The notes beneath the pieces were generated by a model that worked only from the letters and a program-made list of their open reading frames with translations, ran no database searches and was not told the origin of the DNA. A stretch of DNA of 64,000 nucleotides, taken from assembly GCA_019722365.1 (NCBI GenBank), contig JADFUC010000514.1, positions 372,001 through 436,000 of the forward strand. Reading direction: 5' to 3'. The DNA is from Lithospermum erythrorhizon. Taxonomy: Eukaryota; Streptophyta; Magnoliopsida; Boraginales; Boraginaceae. The position numbers and the translations under genes were made by a program. This document shows positions 12,393-25,411 of the stretch, in pieces. The stretch's first letter is position 1, and every line of letters begins with the position of its first letter.

Positions 12393-14270
12393 TTCTTGTG
12401 ATATATGATTTGGAAAAGCTTATGCCTGGCTGAAATTTTATTCAAAAAATTTGTTATGCATATGTTAATGATACTTCTTGTTTTTGCTCCATCATATATT
12501 ATTTATAGAAAAACTGAAAACAAAGGTTTGAACTTTGAAGAATGAAGAGTATCGTGATGTATTCAAAAGATATAAGAATTTATTATGACATATCAATACT
12601 AGTAAATGTTAAATACTACATATGATATTCATATTATGAAACTAATAAAATATATGATCTTTGAAGAAAACTGAGTAAAATAAAGTGAGATGATTTATAT
12701 AGGTATAATTTTTTGTATATGTGAATGAATTTGAATGTAAATGTTGAGACAAAGGAGGAGACGTGAAATGAAATGTTTTCTTCTTCTTGTGTAACGAGGG
12801 AGCCTCAATGAACAAACAAATGAGAATGGAGATAGATAATAATACTAATATACTTCGTCTTACCAAGAAAAATGTCTTCGTTTGTGAAATATGATTAAAT
12901 AGAGAGTTTGGGTGATTTTTCTTGTAAAAGAAATAAAAATGTTGTTAAGTGAATTGATTTAAAGATATTGGACTATTGTGCTCTTGAATGGATCGACTTC
13001 TTCATTTAACGAACAAAATGATTGGAAATAGTGAGTGAGATGATATGATTTTATTAGAATATGAGTGATTGAAATAAAATAATATGAACGAACATACTTA
13101 AAACTATAAAAGTGTAAAAATTTTGATTTTTATACTTCAAACATTGACAATTATATTTTAATTTGATATTTTTATCTCTCACTTTGTTTTATGAAAATTT
13201 AGTTCAACATCAAAATTGGAGTACACTATTACTTGATAGAATGTAAAAGTCAAAGCCCAGAAGTAAGTGAAAAAATTGATGGTAAGAGTCTAAGAGAGAT
13301 GAAACTGCAAAAGGGGTTGTTTGGGGCGATGAGTTATTGGACCGTACTTTGTCTATGTTTTTGTTATATTTCGTTAATATAATAATAATTAATAGGTGTA
13401 TTATTTATTTTTATGAATTGATTGAAAATTTAAATAGAAAACTTGTGTCATGATTTAATAGAGTGTTGTAGAGAGTGATATATAAAATGTAATAGACTTT
13501 CAATCTCTATTTACTGTTATTGGGAGAAATATACCAGGAAATACGATATTGTATATTACATTTTGTGCCACACTCATCCGTTCAGATTATGATACATATT
13601 TTATATATTTTTAGTTAAATTTATAACAAAAAATAATTCAGATATTAAGATATCAAAGTGTAGCAACAATATTTTTTGCAGACGAGTAGCTTAGGTTTGG
13701 TATTTTCTCTCGATGGCAAACAATATTTTTTGCAGACGAAAACTAACATTATTTATTCTGAAACGAAGTCATTTCAAAACCTCATTAACATGTTGTGTGA
13801 CAAGTTTTACAAAATGGAACTTTTCCTAGGTTTCATATTTATGCTTGTAACAAGTAAAAATGTTACTGTAATAAAAATGAATTTATGTGACCATTGTTTC
13901 GTCTACAAGCTTGAATGTTTCGTGTTAGAAAAATGTATTTTTTCCAAGATTTTTTTTTCATAAAAAATGTTATAGCCACTGATAGCATTAGACTTTTCTG
14001 GTTAATTTCCATTATCTCTCTTGTATTTATTTGTCCTTTCTTAAGAGCCGTGGAGAAGGACGACAATACCGCTAAATGGAGCAGATTAAGTACTATGGCC
14101 ACATGAAAGCGACATTATTAATTAGACTTAATTCCCACCGAATATCCGGGCTTTGTAGTTGACAACTTTATTGATTACTCTTATTTAGTACTCCCACCAA
14201 TACATTTTAACTAATTTTCTCAGAGCATTTGCATAAATTTTTAATCTTCTAATTACTTTTTAATTATGGG
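12393..14270. other. KNOX upstream region, no gene
   Basis: This AT-rich DNA should contain the KNOX 5' leader and promoter. A short direct repeat (CAACAATATTTTTTGCAGAC-type) occurs at about 13663 and 13719. Short ORFs here have no recognisable protein features. Confidence 0.5.
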
Positions 14271-14273
14271 CTT

Positions 14274-16420
14274 GTAATATTGAATTTTATTAATTATTTT
14301 TAATTAAATTCGGCTTTATTTGGATTAATTAAAATAATTAAATAGCACTAATCATACAATTACATGTGTTAATTAGGGCTTCATCGAGCCTCCCACTAAA
14401 ACTTAACACGTAGAAAATTAAGGGTTCCAATATTTGAACAAATTTAAATTAATTAAAGTAGTGAAATTAGGTTTTATCATTAATTAAAAACCTAATTATA
14501 TATCTCATGTGATGATGTGGCATTAAAATATTATTTCCTAAATTTATGGGATTTTAATAATAAATTTGGAGGAGAAAATCGGAATAAAAATAATTTTTTT
14601 TAGATAAACGGGCTTAAAATGACGGTCCGATAAAAAATAAATGATTAGGGTAAAGTATTAGCCGTGGAGCACAAGAAATACAAGTCGGCACCGATTTGTT
14701 GATATCCGGCAAAGTTTTGAAAATAATATTATTTAATATTCAATTTCAAATCCATCGGCTGAAGTCTCCAGAGGCTGCAAATCAATACAACAAAAAGTTT
14801 CGGTAGACTGAGTATAAGTAATCATGTGCAGTATTTTTTCAAAAAAATCTCCGATGACGTTACTTACCACCAAATATAATCGAAATTAGGTGCCAACAAA
14901 AAATACAAACCGACCGAACCGACCAAACCAACCGAAAATAACACGAAATTTTTGGAACCGATCGTAATCGAACTCTGATTTAAAGCCCGGCGCCGCAGAA
15001 CCGACCACTTTAGGTTCGGTGAAATAACCGAAATGTAACCGAACCGAATCGATTTCTAAATTTTGTGTAGATTTTTCAATTCTTTATTTATTATCCTTTT
15101 CAAGATCTTCAGGTATTTTGCATGTGTACATTTTAAAGAAGGGAATTTAGATTTAACTGTTTCATTATTTGTGATAACGAAATAAAATATATATAAATCT
15201 TTCTAAACTAATAATATAGAAATACAAAGATATGTAAAAAATAGTGGTATTGTGTATCAATGGTATGTGATTGTGGAGCATCTAATCTTAAAAAGCGAGC
15301 TTCATCGAAATTACAAGCGGTTAAATTAGTTTAAGGACTTCACTCTTGAGTTCAAGACGATATGCTCAAAAATGTCTCAAACTAAAAATTTAACCGAAAC
15401 CAACCTAATCGATTTAACTCGAACTCGATTTAGGTTCCGAATTTTGAGAGAATCGGATGACAGGTTCGGTTCTAATTTTGGCTCAAAACCGAACCGAACC
15501 GAACCGAACTGGGTTGAACCCCCTAACTGAAATCTTCAACTTATAGCCTAAACAGCGCCCTCAATTAAATAACCTGAGCGGGGGCACTCACAAAATCTTC
15601 AACTCCATACCAAAATAGGCGCCGGAGACAAGAGCCATGTCTAATTATCGCACAAACACGCGAATTTCGTGATCAACATCTAAAATCACGCGAGTACGAT
15701 AACTGCATCTTCATGAATTAAATCACTAAGCAAGATTAAGCCTTAAAAGCCCTTTGTAGTAAATTACAGCAAGATATAAGCCACAGTCCCCGTCTATCCG
15801 CCAAGAAATACGGAGTAAAGTCAAGCAAAGCATCCTCTCGATAAGGCAAGCATATCCACCTGTGATAGCAACAACATCAAGAGTAAGCCACAAAGCACTC
15901 AACTTAGTCTAGTTGTAATGAATCAAGCTGCAAGGCACCCCAGCTAGTCCCACACAACTCAAGCCCAAAGCACTAAAGATCAAGTCCAAACAACCATAAT
16001 GGGTATATGTCGCTAAGGCTTCCCACCGACCATATCCGTCAACGATCGAGTCTTCAAGACTAAGTCTCTATCCAATTTTTTGATCACATAGGTCCGCATC
16101 TTATCCGTCTCACATCCAAATTAAGCACAAATCACCCGAAATTTTAGAATCATATAACGATTCAAACATAAATCCAAGTCTACCAGATCACATAACAAAT
16201 CCAAAATTTCCAAAATAGCGCCCGAATTAAATCTTCAAGTCCAAGACTACATCAAACTAAGTTCAAAGATCTCAAACAAATAAGAATCCTTTAGAGAGCA
16301 ATAGATTGATAGTCGGATCTCAATCGTTTGATAAATTGTCTTTGTACCTAGATAGATTTCTCCCAAAAAGGTCTTATTATATTGGTGTGCATACTCATAA
16401 ATAATAAAATCTTTCTAGCA
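14274..16420 (-). mobile_element. LTR-retrotransposon fragment A (LTR plus leader), interrupted
   Basis: It is alignable by eye with fragment B at 23.8-25.4 kb. Shared blocks are the AAATTTAT...TTTTAATAATAAATT stretch near 14540, an AATAATATT...TTTAATATT block near 14730, and the end GATAAATT...AATAATAAAATCTTTCT near 16330-16420. On the minus strand it begins TG at 16420. A segment at about 14890-15530 rich in CCGAACC/GGTTCGG looks like a later insertion. There is no gag-pol reading frame. Borders are approximate. Confidence 0.55.
14890..15535. mobile_element. CCGAACC-rich insertion inside LTR fragment A
   Basis: The ends carry runs of (C)CGAACC, as at 15491-15510, interspersed with GGTTCGG. 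This is typical of termini of hAT-like MITEs in plants. No clean inverted termini or target duplication are visible, so the class is tentative. Confidence 0.35.
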
Positions 16421-16739
16421 GTTATAATAATATTAAAAAATTAATATTATGAAAGTACTTTAAAAGACGAATCCAATTATATAAATTTTATATTTTTTAG
16501 AATAATGAATAATTAATAATTGATAGTCAAAGTTCAATTTCAAAAAAGTCAAACGACAATTAAAATCTGACAAGGAAAAGATTTTCATCTCTAATTACGG
16601 GTGATTCTTAATTGAATTATCTTTTCAAGTAGTGTGATACAAAGATATGAATGTTAACAAGTCAAAGAAAAAGTCTTGCTTGATCCTATGGAATTTATTA
16701 GCACCATATATATCTATGGAATTTATTCTTATCTGGGGA

Positions 16740-17480
16740 AATGTAAGGGCGATCTCTATCTTGATCCCGTGCAGCTCAATGCGCTCGAATGAGGATGTTC
16801 CCCGGCGAACACAATCGGATATCTCCGTAGGGCGCGATCAAGGAAGACGCCTTATCCGCGGGAAGTCGTAGGACGGCGATCCTAAGCGGCTTAGCTAAAT
16901 TCGCCGTTAGTCTTAGTAATAGGCATGAGCAAAGAGGCTTTTTGCCTAACACATGGGATTCTAATTCGATCTACGAGCTTCTACAACATCGCCTAGCGGA
17001 TAGGGCCAATGCAAGGCCCAACGACTTTCGGCGATCACAACGAACTATACGCTTATCCTGGATGCTGCTTCTGGGCTCTTTTTACCTCTCTAACTAGAAA
17101 TATCGAATATAAGAAAAGAATCCGATCGCCTATCATTCCCATGCCTTCTTGGACTAAGGCGATTTTCGTTCTGAAGAGCAAGAACAAGTTCTCCCTTTTT
17201 GGGGGAGCCGAAATAAAAATTAAATAAAGAAAATGATTCAATGGTTGGAAGAAGGCTTGGAAATGAATTTGTGAACTCTTTTCTTCTTAACAATCAAGAA
17301 AAATGAAAGCTCCCTCCTGAAATCGACATGCTCCACTTTCAAAAGAAGAAATGTGTGTGAGCGTAGCTGTGCTTATTCGAGAACGGTGGGAGTAGGGACC
17401 TGAAGGGTGAGAATCAATGAGAAAGTGAGGGCTGGACCTTCTCTCCATCTCCCTTTTTTCAAAAAATAAGTCCTGCCCCT
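16740..17480. other. Organelle-like (probably mitochondrial) DNA insertion
   Basis: GC content and style change sharply from the surrounding AT-rich DNA: mixed-codon, GC-balanced sequence with runs such as CCTTATCCGCGGGAAG and TTTTTGGGGGAGCCG. It resembles plant mitochondrial intergenic or UTR DNA. No organelle gene was identified and no frame exceeds about 75 codons, so NUMT status is inference from composition. Confidence 0.4.
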
Positions 17481-20400
17481 CTATGAGCTCTCTGATAAGT
17501 GAAGCAATACAAATTTATCCTGAGTAATATGTATACTAGCTTGGAGTTATTAGCTAGTATCGTAAATAAATAATTTGAGTTTACACATGATAATTATCAT
17601 TCCCTTCTAGTGAGTGACTCGAAATTCCAAGCCTGCATATATAGTTGCTCAATCAAGTTGCGTGTGACTGTGTAAGATAACTTAATTAAGACATGATTAG
17701 TCCTCTTACAATTTTCGTTCTTGCATGCACTTGTTGATTTTATCCTATGCATTTGGGTTATCCAATACGGAGTAATAGATAGAAGCATGCATATGGTGAT
17801 ATGCATAGCTCAATATATAAGTGAATACCACAAAGAAATGAAAGATATTATCATGAGGTTCAATGAGAATTTTTTTATAAAAAATATCATGGTCAACAAA
17901 TTTTTTTTTAGCACACTATTATTTTTATCGAAAACTATCACATTTCCCTTACTCAATAACACATTTATCACTCCAATTAAAATAAGATATAATAAGTCAT
18001 TGGACAAGAAAAGTGTAATACTTATTTTAATTCATTTTAATTGACGTTTTTTTTGTCAGTCGACCTTTTAACATCAATTATTTTTTTCTAATTCTAATTT
18101 ATAAAAATTTAATGTAATTGAATTGGATTTAAAACAATTTTATTATATTATTTTCATACAATTCTTCACCATATAAAAAAAACTAATGGATTTTAAAAAC
18201 CGATACATAAAAACGAAAACATTAAGTGGATTTAATTAGAGATGGTTTCTAAATAAAAACTATGCAATTTGCAAGACTTGGTGATATTTAAAAAAAAAAA
18301 AAAAAAATTGGTTAAATTCTGCAACTGAAGACACTCCTAAGGCTACAACTGGGCGGGCTCACCATAAGGGGACCACTTTGAGCAACCGACCTATAATTGC
18401 AGCCATTTAAAAACGACCACGTTTTACAAATTACGAACCACAATGGACCGCCTCAAGTATTGACTCGTGATTCACCACTAGTTTAATACGTTACGGAAAA
18501 GACGATATTTAATAATTCATGCTTTATTAATTATAAAATACGTGAAAAATATACATATTACTGGAAAAGAACGATTTATCTTGTTTATTACGAATATAAA
18601 ATGTTATTCTTTTAAAAGTACGGATTGGAAAATACAGATACATAATTAAATAATTCTATAGATATTTGTATATTTCAATGCCTCATATTTATTAATAAGC
18701 CTAACATTCATCACATAAAAAGTTATCAGAAAAACATCAACTAATAATAAACTGGAAAAACATTAACAGACGACACCATCGTAAAATCGAAACTAAATCG
18801 CTCCCGCTTTTGAAACCATTGCATAGTGTCAAACACATTTTCAAGAAAAACATCTACCAATAAACTGAAAACACACAACATTCAATCAGATTAAATAACA
18901 TCATAAATTATATATCCTAAACGAATAATACAATAATTTATGTATTGTTATTTCTTAATCGATCTTTTTAGTTTTGTATAAATTTTTCTATCACAGATGT
19001 TTTAAAAATATTTTCATAATACTATATTCTTTTAAGCATTTTAAAAATTAATTGAAAATGTCAATTAAAAATAATTGAATGTACTATTTAATATGGTTCA
19101 TGTAAAAATTACTTGATTCAACCAAACTTCTTGATTTTTATTTTATCATAATATAATAAAAAGAGTTAAAATCATTAGTGTATTATTTAAATTGAATTGT
19201 GTCTTTAATTGAAGGAAACATACAAAAAAAATGACGAAGAAAAGCCAACGTACATAAAAATAATAAAATAAATAGTACTACATTAGTACATTGAATCATC
19301 GATTTTGGGAAAAGAAGAACAATACTAACCAAATAACCCAAAGTCCTATGTTTGATGATACTTTAATTTAATGAATCGATCGAGCTCAGCAGACATAGTG
19401 AATTAAATAGCTTAGAATAGTAGACTAGAGTTAGTGTCCATATAAAGTCAATTAGCTAGAGTTAAATAGCTACAAGAGTTCTTATTCACGTTTTTCGCCT
19501 ATTTTACTAATCGCTCCTAAATATATGATATTTATCCGTATCTTTCACTCAAATACCTTATCATGTGAGTTTTTAAATACTTACGTACGCGGGTTTAAAC
19601 TAACAAAGATTCACCACCGGTTTAATCACTGGGAACATATATAGGGATGGTCCCCAAAAACTTTATCACATTATGTTTCGAAATGATTGTTCAATTTAAT
19701 TTTTAATAATTTGGGTTATAATGCACAAACAGTTAAAAAATAAAGGAAATATTTTGTTTAATAGAAAGTTCCTGAATTACTACACTTAAAGTTATAGGAA
19801 AATATCAAGAGTGAAATTTTATTTTCACTCCTAAAAAAATTATTTGAATGTGGATATAACAATTAAATTTAATTCTGCTCACCGTACATCAAATTAATCG
19901 ATAAACTATTACTGGAGTAGTAATTAGTAATCTTACAAGTTATCAATATTTAGTATTTGTGTGATGATCGATAGTTAATTTATTTATTAGATTTTACAAT
20001 ATAATTTAATTTATTTAGTTGCCATTCTAATTTTGAAAAAAAGAAAGTATTAAAAAAATGAATACAATCCATGCCATTTTTATGTATTTATAATTATACA
20101 ATTCATGTCGTACATGTTTGTACGACAATTCAAGACTAGGAGTAAATTTTATATCAATTGTCAAAAATAATTTTAACATGAATCAAAAGTATCATATAAT
20201 AATAAACTATATAAATAGTATTTTTAAACAATAATTATGAAAAATAGAGTTTAAAATTTAAAAAGTTATTTAACAATTTACAAACTGGACAATTATTTTG
20301 AAATGGACATAGTATGCTGGTGCTATACATTGGCAAACAGTCCACGGAGGACCACTCTATCCATGGTCCCCTACAAATTATTTTACTTGCTCCTTTCTGG

Positions 20401-22200
20401 TTTGATGAAATCCAACTATAAATTGATCAAAATTTAGTAGAATATCTATGAACTTATTAGCTTAATATTTTATCTTCAATTTTTTCATTATTTTCATAAA
20501 TTTTCTTATCTCGTCCCTTTCCTCAATGACAATTCGTTCATTTAGATTTTTATACATGTGTATTTATATATCACCCTTTAAGAGAAATATTGTATTGATT
20601 CCAAACACGTGTAGTTAACTTATGGATTTGTTTTTGTCCCAAAAAGCTTATGGGTTTGGTAGATTTTCATTTGTGAGTGGAAAAAATTGTATTTTTCTCA
20701 AAGTGATAAAAAGTTTGTGCAACAAATATCTTGTTTTATGTGGGAAGTAATTATAGAAATGGTTCATTTTAACGCATCTTTTAGGAGCTCAAGTACCCAA
20801 ACAATTTTTCCAGTTTCATAAAAATTAAGATTTAATTACCCAAAATTGGATTTTTACAATTTCTTGTACAAACCGTTACCAAAGTTTGTATTGATGTAAT
20901 AATAATAATATATCTCATGGTTACATACTAATGCCGATGAAAAAAGATCTTTTGTACCAATTTTAAAAAATAATAAATTTTGAATTTTATCCAACTTCAA
21001 CTGTTATATGCAATTGTGTCCATCTCTTAATCTTGAGAAGGCGTGGCATGCTCTGCTCTTTCTGCCAAGACAAAACTCACACTTTGCTTTTACTTCGGCC
21101 ATACGAGCTAAAAGCAGTAATAAATTGGTGTTATAATGAGCTAAGCAAGGCCCAAGGGAAAATAAAATATATAAGTTCAAATATGCATCTAAAAATGTAA
21201 GACATATAGCAATATAATCATGTACTCATACCGATTTACGCCTGTACATACCAACCTGGGTAGTTAACGTAGATTGCTAAATACCCAAGATCCTAACCTC
21301 TTCATGCAGATGGCTAGTAATCGCCAGACAAGCCAAGCAGCGAAGCTCCGTCTCTAACCACTGGCGCATATCCCGCCGATTCACTTTCTTCCGTAAAATC
21401 TTTAATAAGGACTCGAAAAGCACCGAGCACAGAATAATTTCACACTTTTCTGCATTACTTAATTTATGTACTTCCTAGTAATTAGATTAATCTGATCTGT
21501 AAAAACCATTCACGTCTATTTTTAATCATCATTGGTTACAATAATTACTAAAACACTAATAAAGTGGAGATAATTGGTCCTTCAATTATTTAAACCACAA
21601 ACACATGGGTTTCAATAATAGTACTACGTAGTACATACTACATAAAAGTCCATTCTATTAAAGTACGACATATAATCCTTTGAAAGAAACTAGCCTTTTT
21701 TTGTTTGAGATCATTCACACCAAATAATCAATAAAATTAGTGAGAGTCCCATCATACACTATTGTTACTAGACTAATTTTGGTATCATAAATTAATCTAA
21801 TAAGCAAGTTTCGTCCAGAATGATAATTTACTTTCGAGTAAATAAGCATACACTAATTCAGATATGATAAATAGAAAGAGAAATCAATAAATGACACAAA
21901 ATTTATCCTAGATATGAGAGCTAATTCAGCCTGCTGCAGATCCATTAATAACTTCAGGAAGACTTGATTACATGACTCAAGAATCCTATTTTATGATCTC
22001 TCAATTAGATGTTTTCTTATAGATTGAAAACTCTAATTACAAGCATCACAAATCTGTCAAGACTATTTTTCTATCCATCTAATATTTGAGTACATAAATA
22101 ATAATCAGCCAAGAGACACCTATTTTTAGGCTACAAAAGATATTAGGTCTAAAACCTAAATCAAATGGAAAAAGTAGGCAAGAAAGCCTCAGAACCGCCT
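17481..22200. other. Gene-free AT-rich stretch
   Basis: No coding region, RNA gene or clear transposon terminus could be supported. It includes a poly(A) run at about 18290-18307, a degraded Stowaway-type end near 20281 (CAAACTGGACAATTATTTTG) and a GC-richer patch at 21030-21400 that I could not assign. Confidence 0.5.
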
Positions 22201-22227
22201 CAAAACAGTGCATCATGAACGCACGTC

Positions 22228-22266
22228 GGGAGGAAGATCGGGACCTGCAAGTCCCGACCTCCTCCC
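22228..22266. repeat. GC-rich perfect-stem hairpin
   Basis: GGGAGGAAGATCGGGAC is followed after a 6-base loop by GTCCCGACCTCCTCCC. The two arms pair over 16 positions with one bulge and one G-T-type mismatch. It stands out in AT-rich DNA and could be part of a degraded retroelement or a fold in an unknown transcript. Confidence 0.75.
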
Positions 22267-23129
22267 TGTTAGAATCTAGTATGAATTACACTTGTAAGTA
22301 AACAACAATTCATACATCTCGGATCATTAATCTAAATACATATAATGACTAAGAAAGGTGATGATTCTCTTCAAACCCTCTATCTATATATCTACCTTGC
22401 AATGTATAATTTTCTTTTCTAACCTTTTACAAATATTTGAGTGGAAAATAGACAAACACCTCAAATCACAAACTTTACACAAAATGACAAACACTTCAAA
22501 TCACAAACTTTACACAAAATAAAATATCATATGTATTTTAATTTATCCGCCAAGATATTTATATTAGCAATAAAAAATATTCAATTTTAACTTTAAATAT
22601 TTTTTGTTATTAATTTACAACATGGTAACTTATAACTATGTATTGTGTATTACGGAGTATATAATTTTATTAATTTTTTTACATAATTATAAAGTTGAAT
22701 TAATAAATTATTGATTAAAAAATAATAGATTAATTATTCATTGAATAAATATCTACTAATTAAATTAAAATAGATATGGTACATAATAATTCTTTTTTAG
22801 ATTCCTCAATTCTTTGAGGCCAGAGTGATTGGTGGTTTATTATCCACGCATCACATTTGAATTGTCAAAAGTCTTTTCTACGCGTGATTTAGGAACTATT
22901 CCCTCAATTTTATTGGATTATCTAATCGAAAATAAATGAACCCCTTATGTTTCTTCATTCAAAAACATACTTTTTGTAGTACTCTCTTTTTAAGGTTTTT
23001 TCTTATGGCTAGCGATAACGTCACAACGATCTCATATCATAGCGAAATAGAATAAAATGTCTTTTTTACCTTTTATTATTAATGGCCATTAAATTTATCA
23101 ATGCATATATGTTAACTATAATTTGAACT
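22267..23129. other. Gene-free AT-rich stretch
   Basis: No gene is supported. A short direct repeat (AAATCACAAACTTTACACAA) occurs at about 22463 and 22498. Otherwise it is low-complexity AT-rich DNA. Confidence 0.5.
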
Positions 23130-23583
23130 CCTGATCAAGGGTTGCTTTTTGTTAATTGGGTGCCAATAGGCCCAATAAATGTGGTCGAGCACTTTATCCC
23201 ACAAGCGGCTAACGCTGGCACTAACGGCCCTGTGACGCCCAACACGTGAATACGCCGCAGCGCCCCTACCGAACCATATTCAAGTACGTACTCATTCTCA
23301 AGTTCATCACATTGTGACATATCCAACTCACATGAGCTTATATCCCAACCAACTCAAATCAAGTCAAATCCAAATTAAAGCTCAAGCCGAGCTCATACCA
23401 AGCCCTATCAAGACCAAATCAAGCCAAAGAAGAAAGACATCTTACCAAATCAGAAAGAAACGCCAGTGAATCTATAGTTCTGACAATGATCCTCTTCGAT
23501 TCGATAAAACTCAGATATGAATTTTTTCCTACAATAAATTTTATTTTATACCTCTGAAATAAATAATAAAAATTCTTCTTTAC
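23130..23583 (-). mobile_element. LTR fragment C (truncated)
   Basis: The right part (TTCGATTCGATAAAACTC ... AAATAATAAAAATTCTTC, then TACA) corresponds to the terminal 100 bases of fragments A and B. The GC-richer upstream part, with its CAAATCAAG-rich style, also resembles them. It is strongly 5'/3' truncated. Confidence 0.4.
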
Positions 23584-23772
23584 ATTAAACAAGGTAAAGA
23601 AAAATACTCATTAAAAAATAAGTTATCCTTCACAGAATTAATTACCCAATGGTCAAACGAAAAAACACAAAAAATATTGTTTCGAGGTTATTGTGCTGCT
23701 CCTTGTTGTGCATAATTGAATTATCATGAAAAATACGTATCTCAATCCATAAGCCTAAATTTTTTAGTTACT

Positions 23773-25411
23773 TGTAGACAGTGGAAAATTAATTAATTTT
23801 CATTAATCAAATTTATTTTTATGAATTTATTTATTTAATTAATTCACAATTGTCATATCGACGACACGTATTTATTAGGGTTCACCCGAGTTTAAATTAA
23901 ATTCAAGCTATGTAAAAAATGATAGTGGTTCCCGGATTCAGCTCTGATATTAATTTTAAGTTAAACAGCTTAAACATTAATTAAATCTAATGTTAAATCT
24001 AGAATAGAGTTCCTTAAATTTATTGGGTTTTAATAATAAATTGGAAGAAAAAACCGAAAAAAAATCGAAGCGGACAAACGGTACCAAACGGCGCCCAATA
24101 AATAAGATGGAATTAGGGCTAAATTTATCCTTGGAAAATAAAGTGGGCGGAAAAATTCCCAAGCAAAAGGAGGCGGCAAACATTTATCCAAATAATATTT
24201 TTTAATATTATTTAAAATATCCGACGGTCCAAATCATACCTCAAAAATCAATGTTAAGCATCGCGATCCACCCGAAATCTGATCAACCAATCGTAATCAG
24301 CCCGAAAGCCTCCCGTTACATCATGAAAAGTGTGTGCTCATTCATATCCAAAAAAATCGCGCAAAAAGGCTAAAAAGCCTACGTAAAAAGCTCAAGAATA
24401 AGATTAGCAGAGTAATCTCGAAGACCCAAAATAGGCGCCAAACCCCTACCCGAAGACTCCTCCAACTCAAGATTCAAAGAGGACAACCCACCACCAACAT
24501 TCAAAGGAGCAAGACACTGAGCACCCGGCACCTCTCTCCAAATTTTGAAGATTCAGCAAGAAGACCCCACACCCGAAGACTGCATAAAGCGCCTAAAACT
24601 ATCATGAAGCCGGACTCAAGTCTCCAACAACAAAGAGTTTCCCCTCCCCCAACCAAATTAAGTAGGAAACACGCCGGCCGAGGCTCCTATACTACATCAA
24701 ACTGCGAGAGATCACCGCTAAGCCCCTACCTTCTACACCACATAGCGCCCTGAAAGATACCGTGAAGCGAAGGGTAGACTCATTCCATAAGCGAGATAGG
24801 CCGAAATGCCTCAACCTCCAAGTCAAATCAAAGAAGATGAACACGCCGTCAAGTCCCTACTTTACATCCAAAGACGTATTACCAAGCAGTTCGGCAGCCC
24901 CTCGGCTGGCTGGTCCAACCCTAAAAGTTTTATAAGTGTTCATTCAAACACCATAAAGACATATCCATATCCACAAGATCCGCATTGTACTTACATATCC
25001 AAGTCCAATATGACGTCCACCACCCGCTAGTCATCTAATCAAACGAGAGGTCCAAGCCTCCTCTATCCATCCCATATCTCAAAGCGAGATCCAAGCCAAG
25101 CATAACGATCAAGCCCATACAACCATTACTGCGATCAAGCGCCGCTTCAAAGCGATCCCGGGCTCGGACCATCCCACATCAAACATCAAGCCCTCGGTCT
25201 CAAAATTTCCGTCTGGCACACATATATTAACTCACATCTAAACAACAGCCTATATCAAGCTGCTCATATCAGACAAGTAAGATATTTAGAGAAAGATTAA
25301 ATCGATAATGAACCTCAATCCGTTTGATAAATTTTCTTTCAAGTTAGAAGAGATTTCCTACGTGAGTTTTATTATTCGGAGCGCATATAAATAATAAAAT
25401 CTTTCTTCGCA
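23773..25411 (-). mobile_element. LTR-retrotransposon fragment B (LTR plus leader)
   Basis: It is homologous to fragment A over its whole length. On the minus strand it starts TG at 25411. At 23941-23949 the minus strand reads TATCAGAGC, the core of the initiator-tRNA-type primer-binding site (TGGTATCAGAGC), followed by a GGGAACCACTATC-like leader. This sets the element on the minus strand, with the LTR at about 25411-23955 and some leader remaining to 23773. Open frames inside the LTR are chance. No internal coding region is attached. Confidence 0.55.

Noticed and set aside
17721..18044. 107-codon frame on +
   Set aside because: AT-rich, Ile/Phe/Asn-biased sequence with no family resemblance.
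21305..21345. Similarity of GGCTAGTAATCGCC to the 3' part of small-subunit rRNA
   Set aside because: Only a dozen bases match; flanking bases do not continue as rRNA.
24334..24753. 139-codon open frame on +
   Set aside because: It lies inside the LTR fragment, is basic and low-complexity, and runs against the inferred element direction.
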